NCBI RefSeq assembly: GCF_000213175.1
Contig: NW_009799101.1
Location: 764,077-828,076 of the forward strand
Direction of reading: 5' to 3'
DNA length: 64,000 nucleotides
Source of the DNA: Neurospora tetrasperma FGSC 2508
Taxonomy: Eukaryota > Ascomycota > Sordariomycetes > Sordariales > Sordariaceae
The notes under the pieces were generated by a model. That model was not told the DNA's origin, searched no databases, and worked only from the letters and a program-made list of their open reading frames with translations. Below, piece by piece: positions 12,067-21,835 of this stretch (the first letter of the stretch is position 1; each line of letters begins with the position of its first letter). Made by a program: the position numbers and the translations under genes.

Positions 12067-12855
12067 CGGCTTGAAAGTAACGTTCGTTGTTGGGGTCCAT
12101 CGCTGATTTATTTCAATGTCAACTAGACGATGGGAATATCTTTGTTTCTGTCTCGTGTGCAGCCACTGATTCAGCGTACACCATGTCCTGGTTGGTTCCG
12201 TGTATCCGTAATGAAAGATGCTCGATGTGACGGAATGGCGCCATGTCGGCCGCTTGTTGGGAGGTACTTTTCAGTGTGTCGATGATAATGATGACGATTA
12301 TGTATGCGGCTTCGTGAATGTGGTTGGAAAAGAAATGAAAAGAAACCCAAATTTAAAAGAAGAATTTTTTTTTTAATAATAAAAAAAACATCAACGCCCT
12401 TCTCGGATTCCCCCATGTGGACCGTGCACATAACAGTGGAGGAAGGTGCCAACCCCTGAAATCGTCAGTTACCGTTGGAAAGTGGAAATCAAACGAAGTC
12501 AACAAAATCAAACAAAGCAAACAAAGCCCAGCCAGCTGCTACACGTTAATGGGTCCTCTCAAACGCGGGACAGTTCAGTTTTCATTTTTTGTTCCTGTCA
12601 TTGTTGAAAACTCGTTCATTCGCACACCAGGAAACCCATTTTCGCGAGAAAACATCAGGCAACTCAGCAAAAAGGTCATCGAGTCGCGGAACACTCGAAG
12701 GGCGGAAAGCAGCCTGCAAGTACCACTGTTATTTCTTTCACCTGCTTCCCCTCTTCACTTTTTCCCCAGTCTCAATTTGAAATTTCAATTCCCAATCTCC
12801 CTCAGTCCCAAGTCACCTTGACAATATAGTCACCAGAGCACCGACGCGTCTCACC
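12067..12855. other. Intergenic
   Basis: No gene is seen. It contains an A/T-rich patch (about 12350-12390) and a C/T-rich stretch ending just before the ATG at 12856, as expected for a fungal promoter and 5' leader. Confidence 0.45.
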
Positions 12856-13881
12856 ATGGCAGGCGACAAAGACGAGCCAGAAGTGCGAGTTCACGATCCC
12901 ATGCCATCGGGATACGTCTTTGTTCCCAAGGGAGACGTATACATTACTAAAAATTGTCGCCAGGAGACATATTCGGCCGGCCAGACCGTTTACGTGGTGG
13001 TTGACAAACGTCGGAAACCGATCGGCCTTCGCTGTCCTGCCTCCATTTTCAAAGCCGTCCAAGACTTGAACCAGGCTACAGCTGCGAAACGTGCAGAGGC
13101 TGTACAGAAGCGAGATGCAGCTATTGAAGGCGACTTTGAAGAGGCACTAAAGAGGCTGTTCCCCAACGCACCCAAAGAGTCCATTGCCAAGATTGTGAGC
13201 CATGCGCTCAAGAAGCGTAGCAGGAGAGTGGGAAGAAGCGGGACGGTACAGCTAGATGACAAGGTGAAGCTGGCGGTGCGAGCACATATCCGGCACCAGC
13301 ATACGGAGTATGAACAGCTACTGAGACAGGGCACGAATCGCGAAAAAGCCAGGTTACAGGTCTTCAGCAAGCTTAATGAGGTTGCGAGACTGTGGGGTGG
13401 ACGGCCGGCGAAGAGTACTGGGCTCAAGCGAAAGGCCGGAAACGATGGAAGCGACACAAGAACAGCTCAGGAAAGGAGCGAATTGCACAAGAGACAACAG
13501 AAGCAGGAAACACTCGAAACTGCAGCTACCAATGCAAAGATCGCGCGACACAAAAAGACAAAACAAACCAGAAAGTTAACCGTCGTTGAAAGAAGATTGC
13601 TAGCTGAGGCAAGCAGGAAATCAAAGGTATCTGGCCTACGCGTTCAAACTCGCCGTATGGCCAGGGAAGGAATCGAACCTTTGGGAGGTACCGAGGAAGA
13701 ACCGATCGTCATCGACGATAGCGACGGACAAGAAGCTGTCTTTACTAGAGGCGAGGACACTGACTTTGACGACGGCGATGAATCGGACTGGAGCAACTGG
13801 AGCGACATCAGCTTTGGCAACGCCACTGGGAAAAAGTCGCGGCAGAACGACCATCACTGGTCAAAGCCATGCCGGACCTGA
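12856..13881 (+). CDS. DUF2293 family protein, probably nuclear
   Basis: Single exon, 341 aa. The N-terminal segment (about 18-60) matches the conserved fungal pattern GYVFVPKGDVYITKNCR followed by a VYVVVD strand and LRCP. A helical, basic segment at about 93-165 (EALKRLFPNAP, then a K/R-rich stretch, then AHIRHQHTEYEQLL) corresponds to DUF2293. Residues about 180-260 are Lys/Arg/Gln-rich and probably coiled and disordered. Near residue 284 an acidic patch EEPIVIDDSD looks like a SUMO-interacting motif (hydrophobic V-I core plus acids), followed by an Asp/Ser-rich tail with tryptophans. These features suggest a nuclear chromatin or RNA-associated protein, but no biochemical role is known to me. 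Neighbours on the same strand are separate genes. Confidence 0.8.
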   Translation: MAGDKDEPEVRVHDPMPSGYVFVPKGDVYITKNCRQETYSAGQTVYVVVDKRRKPIGLRCPASIFKAVQDLNQATAAKRAEAVQKRDAAIEGDFEEALKRLFPNAPKESIAKIVSHALKKRSRRVGRSGTVQLDDKVKLAVRAHIRHQHTEYEQLLRQGTNREKARLQVFSKLNEVARLWGGRPAKSTGLKRKAGNDGSDTRTAQERSELHKRQQKQETLETAATNAKIARHKKTKQTRKLTVVERRLLAEASRKSKVSGLRVQTRRMAREGIEPLGGTEEEPIVIDDSDGQEAVFTRGEDTDFDDGDESDWSNWSDISFGNATGKKSRQNDHHWSKPCRT

Positions 13882-14637
13882 TGGTCTATGCTGAGTGGCT
13901 GCACAATGGCTGACCAACGTAACAACATGCCGGTAGCTGCCACGAGACCAACTGTACCATGCATATTCCATGATCTCTGTAACATTTAAACCTGTGACCT
14001 GTGCCTGGGCTACGCTTGATGGCACGAAGTCGTGCAGCGTCAGTATGCAGTCAACAGAAGCGTCTTGCGCCCTGTTGGCTGTTTGGACCAAGGCCTGGTG
14101 TACTTGTACGCAGACCGAAATTCTGGCGCCGGCGGTCTTGCTGTTGAAACTACACATTACATCTAGGGTGTCTCACCCATAATGGCGTAGCACGGTCTTG
14201 TTTGAGTAATATTCTTTGTTGGAAGAAAACATTATGCTTTTGGCTGAGGAAACCCAGCCATCCTGGACTGCGGGAAAGCATGGGACGTCTAAAGAGCCGA
14301 GAGGCTGCATGTGCATCGGAAGCCCCCATACCAACACCCCTTGCGTTTCCCAAAGCGAACCAGATACAGTCACCGGGACGGTGGGCTGCGGGACACGGCC
14401 GCACATCCCCACTATGCACGTCTCGGACTCCGGAATGGGGGCATTGCATGCGGTCCTCCGAAGCCTTGGAAGACTGTGTAGCCTTGGAGCGAGACGAGCT
14501 TGGACGAGGTGCTGCGAACTGCAAGGGAGACAGACTACAACGAGTGATAAGGCCTTCATGCCCATCTCTGGGGACTTGTTCTGACCCCTGTTCGTTTCTG
14601 GCTCCTCTCTAATGCCTGATCAATATCACTGTCAACC
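13882..14637. other. Intergenic
   Basis: About 0.75 kb between the DUF2293 gene and scytalone dehydratase. Open frames up to 136 codons occur on both strands but overlap one another and match nothing recognised. Confidence 0.45.
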
Positions 14638-15270
14638 ATGGCCAACGCAGCAAACCCCGAGAAACGCATCACCTTTGAGGGTTCGTACGTTCTTGTCCCC
14701 CAAGCTCCATGATGTTTGCTGAAAAGAAGAACAGAATACCTCGGCTGTACCGAGGCATGCTTCGAGTGGGCGGACAGCTATGACACCAAGGACTTTGAAC
14801 GGCTGAGGAAGTGCATCGCTCCGACCCTGAGGGTAAGATGAGAGATCCCCTCCAAGTGACTTTAGCTGATGTTCACCCGGGCTTAGATCGACTACCGTTC
14901 GTTCCTTAATAAGCTCTGGAAGGCCATGCCGGCTGAGGAGTTCATCAAGATGGTGTCAGATAAGAAGGTGATTGGCAACCCCCTTTTGCGGACGCAGCAC
15001 TTTATGAGCGGCATCAGCAAGTGGGAGAAGGTGTCGGACACCGAGATTATCGGTTACCACCAGCTCCGCGTGCCTCATCAGGTCTATACCGACTCAAGCT
15101 GCACCAAGGTTGCTGTCACGGGCCATGCCCACAGTCACAACACCCATTATTACAAGAAGATCAATGGCGTCTGGAAGTTTGCCGGTCTCAATCCGGATAT
15201 TCGTTGGACCGAGGGTGACTTTGACATGGTCTTTGCTGACGGGCGTGAGGAATTGGGCGAGGCCAACTAA
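14638..15270 (+). CDS. Scytalone dehydratase (DHN-melanin pathway)
   Basis: Three exons, 14638-14680, 14735-14832 and 14887-15270, give 174 aa. Introns are GTTCGT..ACAG and GTAAGA..TTAG, with phases 1 and 0. The enzyme dehydrates scytalone to 1,3,8-trihydroxynaphthalene and vermelone to 1,8-dihydroxynaphthalene. Active-site residues known from the Magnaporthe enzyme are all present: Tyr30, Asp31, Tyr50, His85, and His111, Ser130 and Asn132 (110, 129 and 131 in Magnaporthe, shifted by one inserted residue). Length equals the family's ~172 aa, a single NTF2-like cone fold that trimerises. Two of the active-site tyrosines lie in different exons. No polyketide synthase, tri/tetrahydroxynaphthalene reductase or melanin regulator is visible nearby, so it is not part of a visible melanin cluster here. 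The call is very secure. Confidence 0.97.
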
Positions 15271-15742
15271 AGCGATAAGACGGGCGCCGTCGTGTTAGCA
15301 GACTTGGTAGCGAATTCGAATCAAGTATAACCTAGAAGCCTGATGATGTGATACGTTCGTGAACGAGGAGAGTCGGTGTTGAACATTGTGTGTGGGAACA
15401 TTAGAGGAGGTAAAATGTAAAGTTGTTCACTCATCGTTGTTGTCGATCACTGTGGATGTTTCCTTACACTACACTACACTACACTAGTGAGCGGGTCTGT
15501 GGAGCCCAGCCCAAGGCGCCATCAGCCCCAGTTAGGTGCATCGGTACGTACCTCGATGACAAGTGGAAATGCGATGGTGGAAATGTTTGATTTTCCAACT
15601 ACAATCAACTGAACAACATCAACAACAACAACCGCTCTTCTTTCTCCTCCTCCCTACCTTATATACCGTCTCAATGAAACTCCAGAGGTGACCAGGCGCG
15701 ATAGACTCGCGACTACGTTAACCACACGGGAAGCACTCCATC
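15271..15742. other. Intergenic with ACACT repeat
   Basis: Contains four tandem ACACT units at 15466-15485. A CAA-rich leader and a TATATA stretch near 15659-15665 precede the MDM10 start. Confidence 0.5.
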
Positions 15743-17254
15743 ATGCGCGAGTTCATGAACTACATCACCAATGCCTTCTACGGCGCAACGGGGTGGAACG
15801 AAGACAACAAGTACAACGAGCTGAATGCGACATCTAGAGGTGCGATCCTAACAGTGTCGGTGGACCTCCTGCATTGGTACCTGGAGACTAATACAAAGAC
15901 TCATGAACTAGAACTTATCGACTTTCCTCTTCCCCGTGGCTTGCGCCTGACCCTTTCCTCGCTCGCAACACCCCATTTTGCGACAAGCTACCAACTCGGC
16001 AGTGTTGGCGTCGTCGACGGCTCTATATCATACCTACATAGCTCCATTCCCCTGACCCATATTGCCGCCCAGTCCGACAAGATCCCGCTTCCCGCTCTCC
16101 TACGATGTTACCGCCGTCTACACGACCTTCGCTCGCCCGGCCAACAACACTACATACTCGATGCCGACCCGTTGTCCGGACTGCCGCCATCACCACAAAG
16201 CGCACGAGCACTACTAGGCGCAGCATCTGACGCCGCTGTGGCTGGTGGGGCGCTGGATGGAGGGAGTACAGATCAGGATCTAGGCATATACACACACTCT
16301 CTTCTATACGGCCGTCTGTATCTGCCCAAATCACTGCTCGAGGGTATGATTATCAAGCGCTTTACCCAGGCGCTTCAGCTCCAAGTAAGAGCCGTCAGTG
16401 AGCAGTCCTTAAGGAATGGCGGGACCATCCTGGGCTTGGTGCAGTATGACAAGGGCAAGTATGGTCTCGAAGGTCTTTACTCGACCGACGGTGGTCTGCT
16501 GGGTTTTCGTGGTCTTTATAACTTTGGCGGCGACGCCTCTTCCTCGACCTGTGATCCCTGGACACCTACGCCAGGAGAGAACAACAACAACAACAATAAC
16601 AACAACAATAACAACGGAAATGCCCAGGCCGGCGAGAAGGAGCGCATCTACGGTCGCTTCAGCGTCGGCGGAGAGCTCTACTACGGAACCCTCAACAAAT
16701 CCGGCGGCATGTCGCTTGGCGCACGTTTTGCCACCCTACCAGCACACCGTGGGACACCCCTCACCGCAACCCTAACCATAAACCCACTTATGGGCAACAT
16801 CAATGCCACGTACGCCCTTCTAGCTCGAGAATACTGTTCGCTCGCAACGCGGGTCGATTTCAACGTGTACAGTTATGAAAGCGAGTGGGCGGTAGGTATG
16901 GAACTCTGGAGTAATCGTAGACCAGCCGGCTTCCTGCTCGGCGCGAGCCCTTCCAACGATTTTGAGCCGGAACCACACCCACCCAGGAAGAAGGAGAGGA
17001 GTTTTCAGGCGAAAATGGAATGGCGGCTTGATGATCCTGAGCCTGAACCCGAACCCGAGCCTACTCCCAAAACTAGAAAGAACGACGAGTACAAGGGGGT
17101 CCTAAAAGCTCGCCTTGACAACAACCTTCGCATGGGGTTGCTGTGGGAAGGAAGAGCCAAGTCCCTTATTTTCAGTATAGGAACGGGGATCGATCTGCAT
17201 AAATTGGGTGAGCCCTTTAGGAGCCTTGGCCTTGAGGTTCAGTACTCCTCTTGA
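15743..17254 (+). CDS. mdm10: Mitochondrial outer-membrane beta-barrel Mdm10 (ERMES, SAM)
   Basis: Mdm10 is a VDAC-like beta-barrel that anchors the ER-mitochondria encounter structure and also joins the SAM complex. The frame 15743-17254 is open throughout (503 codons), but family conservation runs ELNATSR directly into DFPLPRGLRLTLSSLATPHFATSY. The 24 codons between look like an unspliced intron, 15840-15911 (72 nt; donor GTGCGA, branch CTAATAC, acceptor CTAG). Preferred exons are therefore 15743-15839 and 15912-17254, giving 479 aa. Conserved blocks include SVGVVDGSISYL, EQSLRNGG, GLYSTDGGLLGFRGLYNFGGD and ERIYGRFSVGGELYYGTLNKSGGM. Species-specific low-complexity insertions are an Asn run encoded by AAC/AAT repeats (about 16579-16617) and a Pro-Glu repeat (about 17035-17067), both probably in loops. 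Identity is secure; the intron is inferred. Confidence 0.93.
   Translation: MREFMNYITNAFYGATGWNEDNKYNELNATSRGAILTVSVDLLHWYLETNTKTHELELIDFPLPRGLRLTLSSLATPHFATSYQLGSVGVVDGSISYLHSSIPLTHIAAQSDKIPLPALLRCYRRLHDLRSPGQQHYILDADPLSGLPPSPQSARALLGAASDAAVAGGALDGGSTDQDLGIYTHSLLYGRLYLPKSLLEGMIIKRFTQALQLQVRAVSEQSLRNGGTILGLVQYDKGKYGLEGLYSTDGGLLGFRGLYNFGGDASSSTCDPWTPTPGENNNNNNNNNNNNGNAQAGEKERIYGRFSVGGELYYGTLNKSGGMSLGARFATLPAHRGTPLTATLTINPLMGNINATYALLAREYCSLATRVDFNVYSYESEWAVGMELWSNRRPAGFLLGASPSNDFEPEPHPPRKKERSFQAKMEWRLDDPEPEPEPEPTPKTRKNDEYKGVLKARLDNNLRMGLLWEGRAKSLIFSIGTGIDLHKLGEPFRSLGLEVQYSS
16579..16617 (+). repeat. AAC/AAT trinucleotide repeat in mdm10
   Basis: About twelve consecutive AAC/AAT codons encode polyasparagine inside the Mdm10 barrel protein, in a segment that varies among fungi. 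Likely length-polymorphic. Confidence 0.85.
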
Positions 17255-17485
17255 TCATCGCACGACAAACATCCTAATCCAACATCATCATTCGTACAGC
17301 TGTTCTTCAGACAGGCCAAGCTTCGTACAATGTAAACCAAGTGGCTGAAATGGTCGTAATGGTAAATACTGGACCACCGTTATGAATGATACGGAAATTC
17401 AGGCCGCGCTACTCCAGGTAAATCGGGGTCTCAAGACTAAGGCCGTCCCTGGATGGAGCAGCGGAGACAGCTCTCTCGATCGATT

Positions 17486-20115
17486 TCAAGACTTGTCGAG
17501 ACCCTGTATCATGGGGGGATCTTTCCTTGAAGTCACAGGGTGCCCACCATGTTGCATCGACTCTTTCACGTACTCTTTCACGTACTTTTGCTGCTGTAGC
17601 TCATGTTCGTCCCGCTGTTGGCTGTTTGCCTGCTGTTGATGCTGCCGATTCTCCTGACACTGCCTGACAACTTTGGCGAACACGCTCCTCTCCTGGATAC
17701 GTCTAATCTTACTGGGCCGTATATGCTTTTCTGCTCTACTAGGCTTTATAGTGGTAGCGGATGCGTCTTTGATAGCGCTTTTCAAACTTAGCGTACTGCT
17801 GGCTTGTAACCCCTTTGACTGTCCTACTTTGAGACGCTGAAATAAGTGAGAAGAAGCCGGAGGTCCAAAGAGATGTGGATAGACATCTTTATGATGCGCA
17901 CTTCCTCGGTAGCTGAACCGTTTCAAGTTCAGCTGTTTGGGTTCGTCGTCTGGTATCATCCTATGTTGCGACTTTTCCGATGAATCTAGGCGTGGAAGAC
18001 ACACTTTCAAGCGAGGCGGCGGTGATGAAGATTGCTGTACAGTCTGATCTAGACGTTTGGAATGCTGTACTGGAGGTCCTTGCAATGAGGCTGCTATCGA
18101 CGGTAAACACGACGGATCCAGAGCTGTAGCCGGTGATGGGGCCGATACGGGAACCGGAGTCTGGAAATAAACCGAACGGCCGTTTATGGTTGATACAGGC
18201 TCGAGTAAAGAAGCACACACTGACGAAATGGTGGTGGCCTGGGTCGAGTCAATGGGTTTTTCGCTGCCTTTCTGTATAATGCAGGCCCCGTCGCTCCCTT
18301 CTGGCGGGCTACACCTTTCCTCCTTTCCCTGAGACTGGCTGTATACTCGGCCGAAATGCTCTTCTCTCACCACTTGGTCAGACCGTCCCTGTGCGTTTGG
18401 CGCCGCAAGAGGGCTTCCAAGTACCTCTAGGCGAGCTCCGGATTGAGTTGTGCGAAATTTGATTGATCTCAACGGAACCCTTGGCGATCCCAGAAAGCGT
18501 CGAGGAGACTGTGCTTCGAGGAATTGGTTGAATTCCTCTTCGTTGAGCCCTAGCCGTTTTCTTGCACCCTTCAACGGCTTGGCACAGAAATTTTGCCCTT
18601 GGAACACCTCCCAGTGACCCGGAGGAGAGGTGCCTAGCAATCCTTGGAGCCGTCTAGAAGCAACGACCTGCCGGCGAGTTGGTTCGGTGGCGGTCTTCGG
18701 CTTGATCGGGGCTATGAATTCTTCTTGCATTTCTACCTGGTCTTCGTCGTCGGCCCTCGGCTCTACTGGGAGCTCATCTTGAAGCTCATTATCTTCATCG
18801 CTAACCAGCGATCCGAAGTCGTCCATGGGTCCACCCTCATCGAACTTCTGTTGCCGGCAGAGTTCTCCGTAATCGTTGTCTCTCTCGACTATATCTGTCT
18901 CTGCCTCGGCGGCAGGTGCAGAATTTCGGGCACCCAATGGCGGGATTGGCTGTAAAGCAGTTGTTATATTGCAGGCGCCGCAATTGGAGCATACCGTAGA
19001 CTTGGCTCGATTTCCGGGGACTACGAACGGAATAGTTTCAATGGCAAAGGTGACGCCAGTCACCCGACGAATCTTGGCTAGATAGCCCAAACAACTACAA
19101 AAGGAGGCCGTTAGTAAAGGAATCAATAGCGCGAAGCTCAACATCAATATGTGAAGATAGACTGACCTGCCACATGGATTATGATTCAAGAATATCTTTG
19201 CTTCGGATCGCTCGGTGGGTAGCTTGATATGTTTCAGCTCACCCATGCGGGCCAAATCACGGGTCTTGAGAAAGTCCTGGAGTAGCTTCAGGACCCAAGC
19301 TGTTGACAATTGCTTTTCAATGCTGTCAAAAGTTAGGACAGGGGAAAATGAATGGCATATGGATGGAGAACTCACTGTGATGCCATATACCTCCCAACAT
19401 GCTCCGGGGGCACGACACTCGCTCCTGGGCAATCGTATGGTTGCATGTAGAGGGGGAAACCCATGATATTGTATGCATATCTGACCAAAGCTGTCATTGT
19501 TTCATTGGGAAGGACCCCTTGGGTGGAGGACCGCCCCTCGCCCTTCCATCCGCTTACTGCCATCATCTGCGGGACAGCCGACATATATGACGCGATGAAG
19601 CCACAGGTAGAATTTTGGACAGGAAACGTCAGACTCGTAGTGACAACCTTCTGTAGAATTGTTAGCTTCTTCCCGTCTGTCAAAATCGTGGATCCTGAGA
19701 GAGGATGGTCATTCGTGGAAAGTATCGCGCGAAGGGCTTCCGGTTCGCGAAATATGGTGGAAATGAACCGAGCCTTTCTGTTCCTCCTTTTGGCCGGCTG
19801 CCAGCCAAGTCGCTCGTATTGCTTCAACTTCTTTGCCCTTATAGTTGCTGAACGAGCGTACTGTCGCGCGGTGTATCCCTTCTTGTCTTTGATACTAAAG
19901 GAAGCCTTCTGTAGCAGAAGCAGCTTGACCGTCGCGAGGGAACCATTAAGCACAGCCAAGTGCAAAGGGGTGACCTGATCTCTGATGGTCTGAGTATTCA
20001 CGGCGCTCTTGTCCTGGTGAAGGATCCGCTTAACCCGTTTGAGGTCTCCTTCTAGAATAGCTTCATGTATTGTGCGTAGGCCAAGCGCCTTTGTCATGAA
20101 CTCGGAGGGCTTCAT
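17486..20115 (-). CDS. Ankyrin-repeat protein with SsdA-like deaminase domain
   Basis: Minus strand, exons 20115-19376, 19322-19167 and 19094-17486, giving 834 aa. Introns are 53 nt (GTGAGT..ACAG) and 72 nt (GTCAGT, CTAAC branch, TGTAG). Residues about 14-95 are two to three ankyrin repeats. Residues about 125-345 look like a zinc-dependent deaminase domain: SGWKGEG near 182, then HIE at 247-249 (zinc ligand His and proton-shuttle Glu), then PCGSC at 296-300 (two zinc-ligand Cys), then another CxxCxxC at 334-340. This arrangement resembles fungal proteins annotated as single-strand DNA deaminase toxin A-like (SsdA_C), often joined to ankyrin repeats. Both introns fall inside catalytic motifs: intron 1 splits the His247 codon and intron 2 splits the Ser299 codon. 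Residues 345-834 are mostly disordered, acidic then Ser/Pro and Gln-rich. Substrate (free base, DNA or RNA) is unknown. Deaminase identity is inferred from motifs. Confidence 0.75.
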
Positions 20116-20976
20116 GTTGGATGATAGTGACTTATGTTTAATTTGATTTCGTGTTGATATGACTTATGGAGTCGTTCTGTGAGGATTTGATGCGACTCTG
20201 GATGTCACAGTTGGTATGGAACTCGCAATCCTGCGTCTGGACCACCAATCTCGAGGTGAGCTCAAGGTAACAGCAGAACGAGATGAGGATCTCACGAAGT
20301 TGTTTTGGGTATAAACGCGGGACAGAAAGAATCTGGTTATGGTACCGGCTTCTATGAACGCCGATAGATAATAAAAAATAGACGTGATACAGAAAGTATT
20401 GCTCCAACGCGAGGATGGTGATGGAGTGAATGAAGACGGTTGACTCCGAGAGAATATCTTGCTGATAGATTCTCCCAATTTCAAAGTATGAGTGGAGTGT
20501 GACGCGCAGGCAAGATGGGTGGTAGAGTATCGATTGTGATTTGGGAGGAAACGCGCGAGGTCCAAGTGTTGTCAACCACCTGTTTCCGGCGTGATATGTA
20601 ACAGGAGTGGGCGCGCGAGGGGACAAACGTTCCCTAGCAAACTCGCAAGCCTCACTTTGAAGATCGGACGACAACGTGAGGGGTATATACACTACGATGG
20701 GTGAAATGAGACATACCCAGGGCATTGGCACTGAGCACAGGCAAGTCAATAGGGGTCTGGATGTATAGGGGTGATATTTCACACTGGGATGTTTACGATA
20801 TTGGAGGACCAGTAGCCCGGCGCATGACCAAGAAGCAATCCATTTGACACCTAAACCTGATATGCTACCGGGAAAACAAAATCATGCGACGCAAAACCTT
20901 CACTCCAGAGACTGGGGGTATCGTATTCGTGAATGGGGGAAGATTTAGATATTATTCATGATATCTAGCGACGAAT
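20116..20976. other. Intergenic
   Basis: Lies between the ankyrin-deaminase gene (promoter side) and the 3' end of eS19, both on the minus strand. A 214-codon open frame (20138-20782, minus) shows no domain and is not called as a gene. Confidence 0.45.
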
Positions 20977-21835
20977 TTACTCGTCATCCTCCTCATCGGC
21001 CTCAATGACGGTCTGGGCGATACCTGTACGATGTCCGTTAGCGTCCGTTTCGTCCAAGATTGTTTCCAGAAGCAAACTTACGGTCCAGATCACGCTGGCC
21101 CTGCTGGGTGATACGGCGGCCACCCTTCTCCTCATCGTGCTCGAGGACACCGATCTTCTCGAGGGCCTGGAGGACCTTGCGGTCAACGGAGCCGGAGGCC
21201 TCGACGTGGTGGGAGGGACGGCTGCCACGGTTCTTGGCAGTGCCGTGGACGCGACGAAGACGGCCAACACCAACGGTCTTGCGGAGGTAGACGTGGCGGG
21301 CAACGGAGGCAGCGCGGACGTAGAACCAGTCGATGTCCTGGGGGGGCATCTCCTTGGCGGGGCCGGTCTTGACGGTGTCAACCCAACCTGATATCACGGG
21401 TTAGCCGGCAGCCTCTTCTGCAGGGAGATATTTTGGGATGCAGAGCGTACCGGGAACGGGCAGCTTGCCCTGGCGCTTCAAGAAAGCGGCATAGGCGTTG
21501 ACGAACTTGTGGGGCTACATATCACAATGAAGTACCGTATTAGCAATGATTCCGTCATCGGAAGTCTTTCGACCCCCTCGCGCCTGCTCCCATTTTCTTC
21601 TTTCGTTGTTGTCGTGCCCGCTGGTTGTGGTTCGTCGTCGTGATCGCCGGCCAGCTCGGCAAGCTCCAGCTCAGCTCATCTTTCGAGGGCTCAGAATTGC
21701 GTTTGCCAGCCGATCGACTCGGACTCGGACAGCGATTTGCGATTTGAAGTTTCTGGTTCGGCCGCAGAGGAGATCTCAAGACGGAGATCTGTAGTGGCCT
21801 ACCTCGACGTCCCGAACAGTGACACCTCCAGGCAT
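20977..21835 (-). CDS. rps19: 40S ribosomal protein eS19
   Basis: Minus strand, four exons 21835-21803, 21514-21451, 21387-21082 and 21023-20977, giving 149 aa. Introns are 288, 63 and 58 nt, all GT-AG, with CTAAC-type branch sites. It is a small-subunit head protein required for pre-40S maturation. The start MPGGVTVRDV is followed across intron 1 by [30 protein letters not shown], then by the conserved DIDWFYVRAASVARHVYLRK and the HHVEASGSVDRKVLQALEKIGVLE block. It ends in an acidic EADEEDDE tail. Length matches the family (about 145 aa). The first exon is only 11 codons, as is common in fungal ribosomal-protein genes. The long first intron was checked for a C/D snoRNA and none was seen. Confidence 0.96.

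Noticed and set aside
20138-20782. 214-codon minus-strand open frame upstream of the ankyrin-deaminase gene
   Set aside because: No domain, poor codon pattern, and the region is the expected promoter and leader of the downstream gene.
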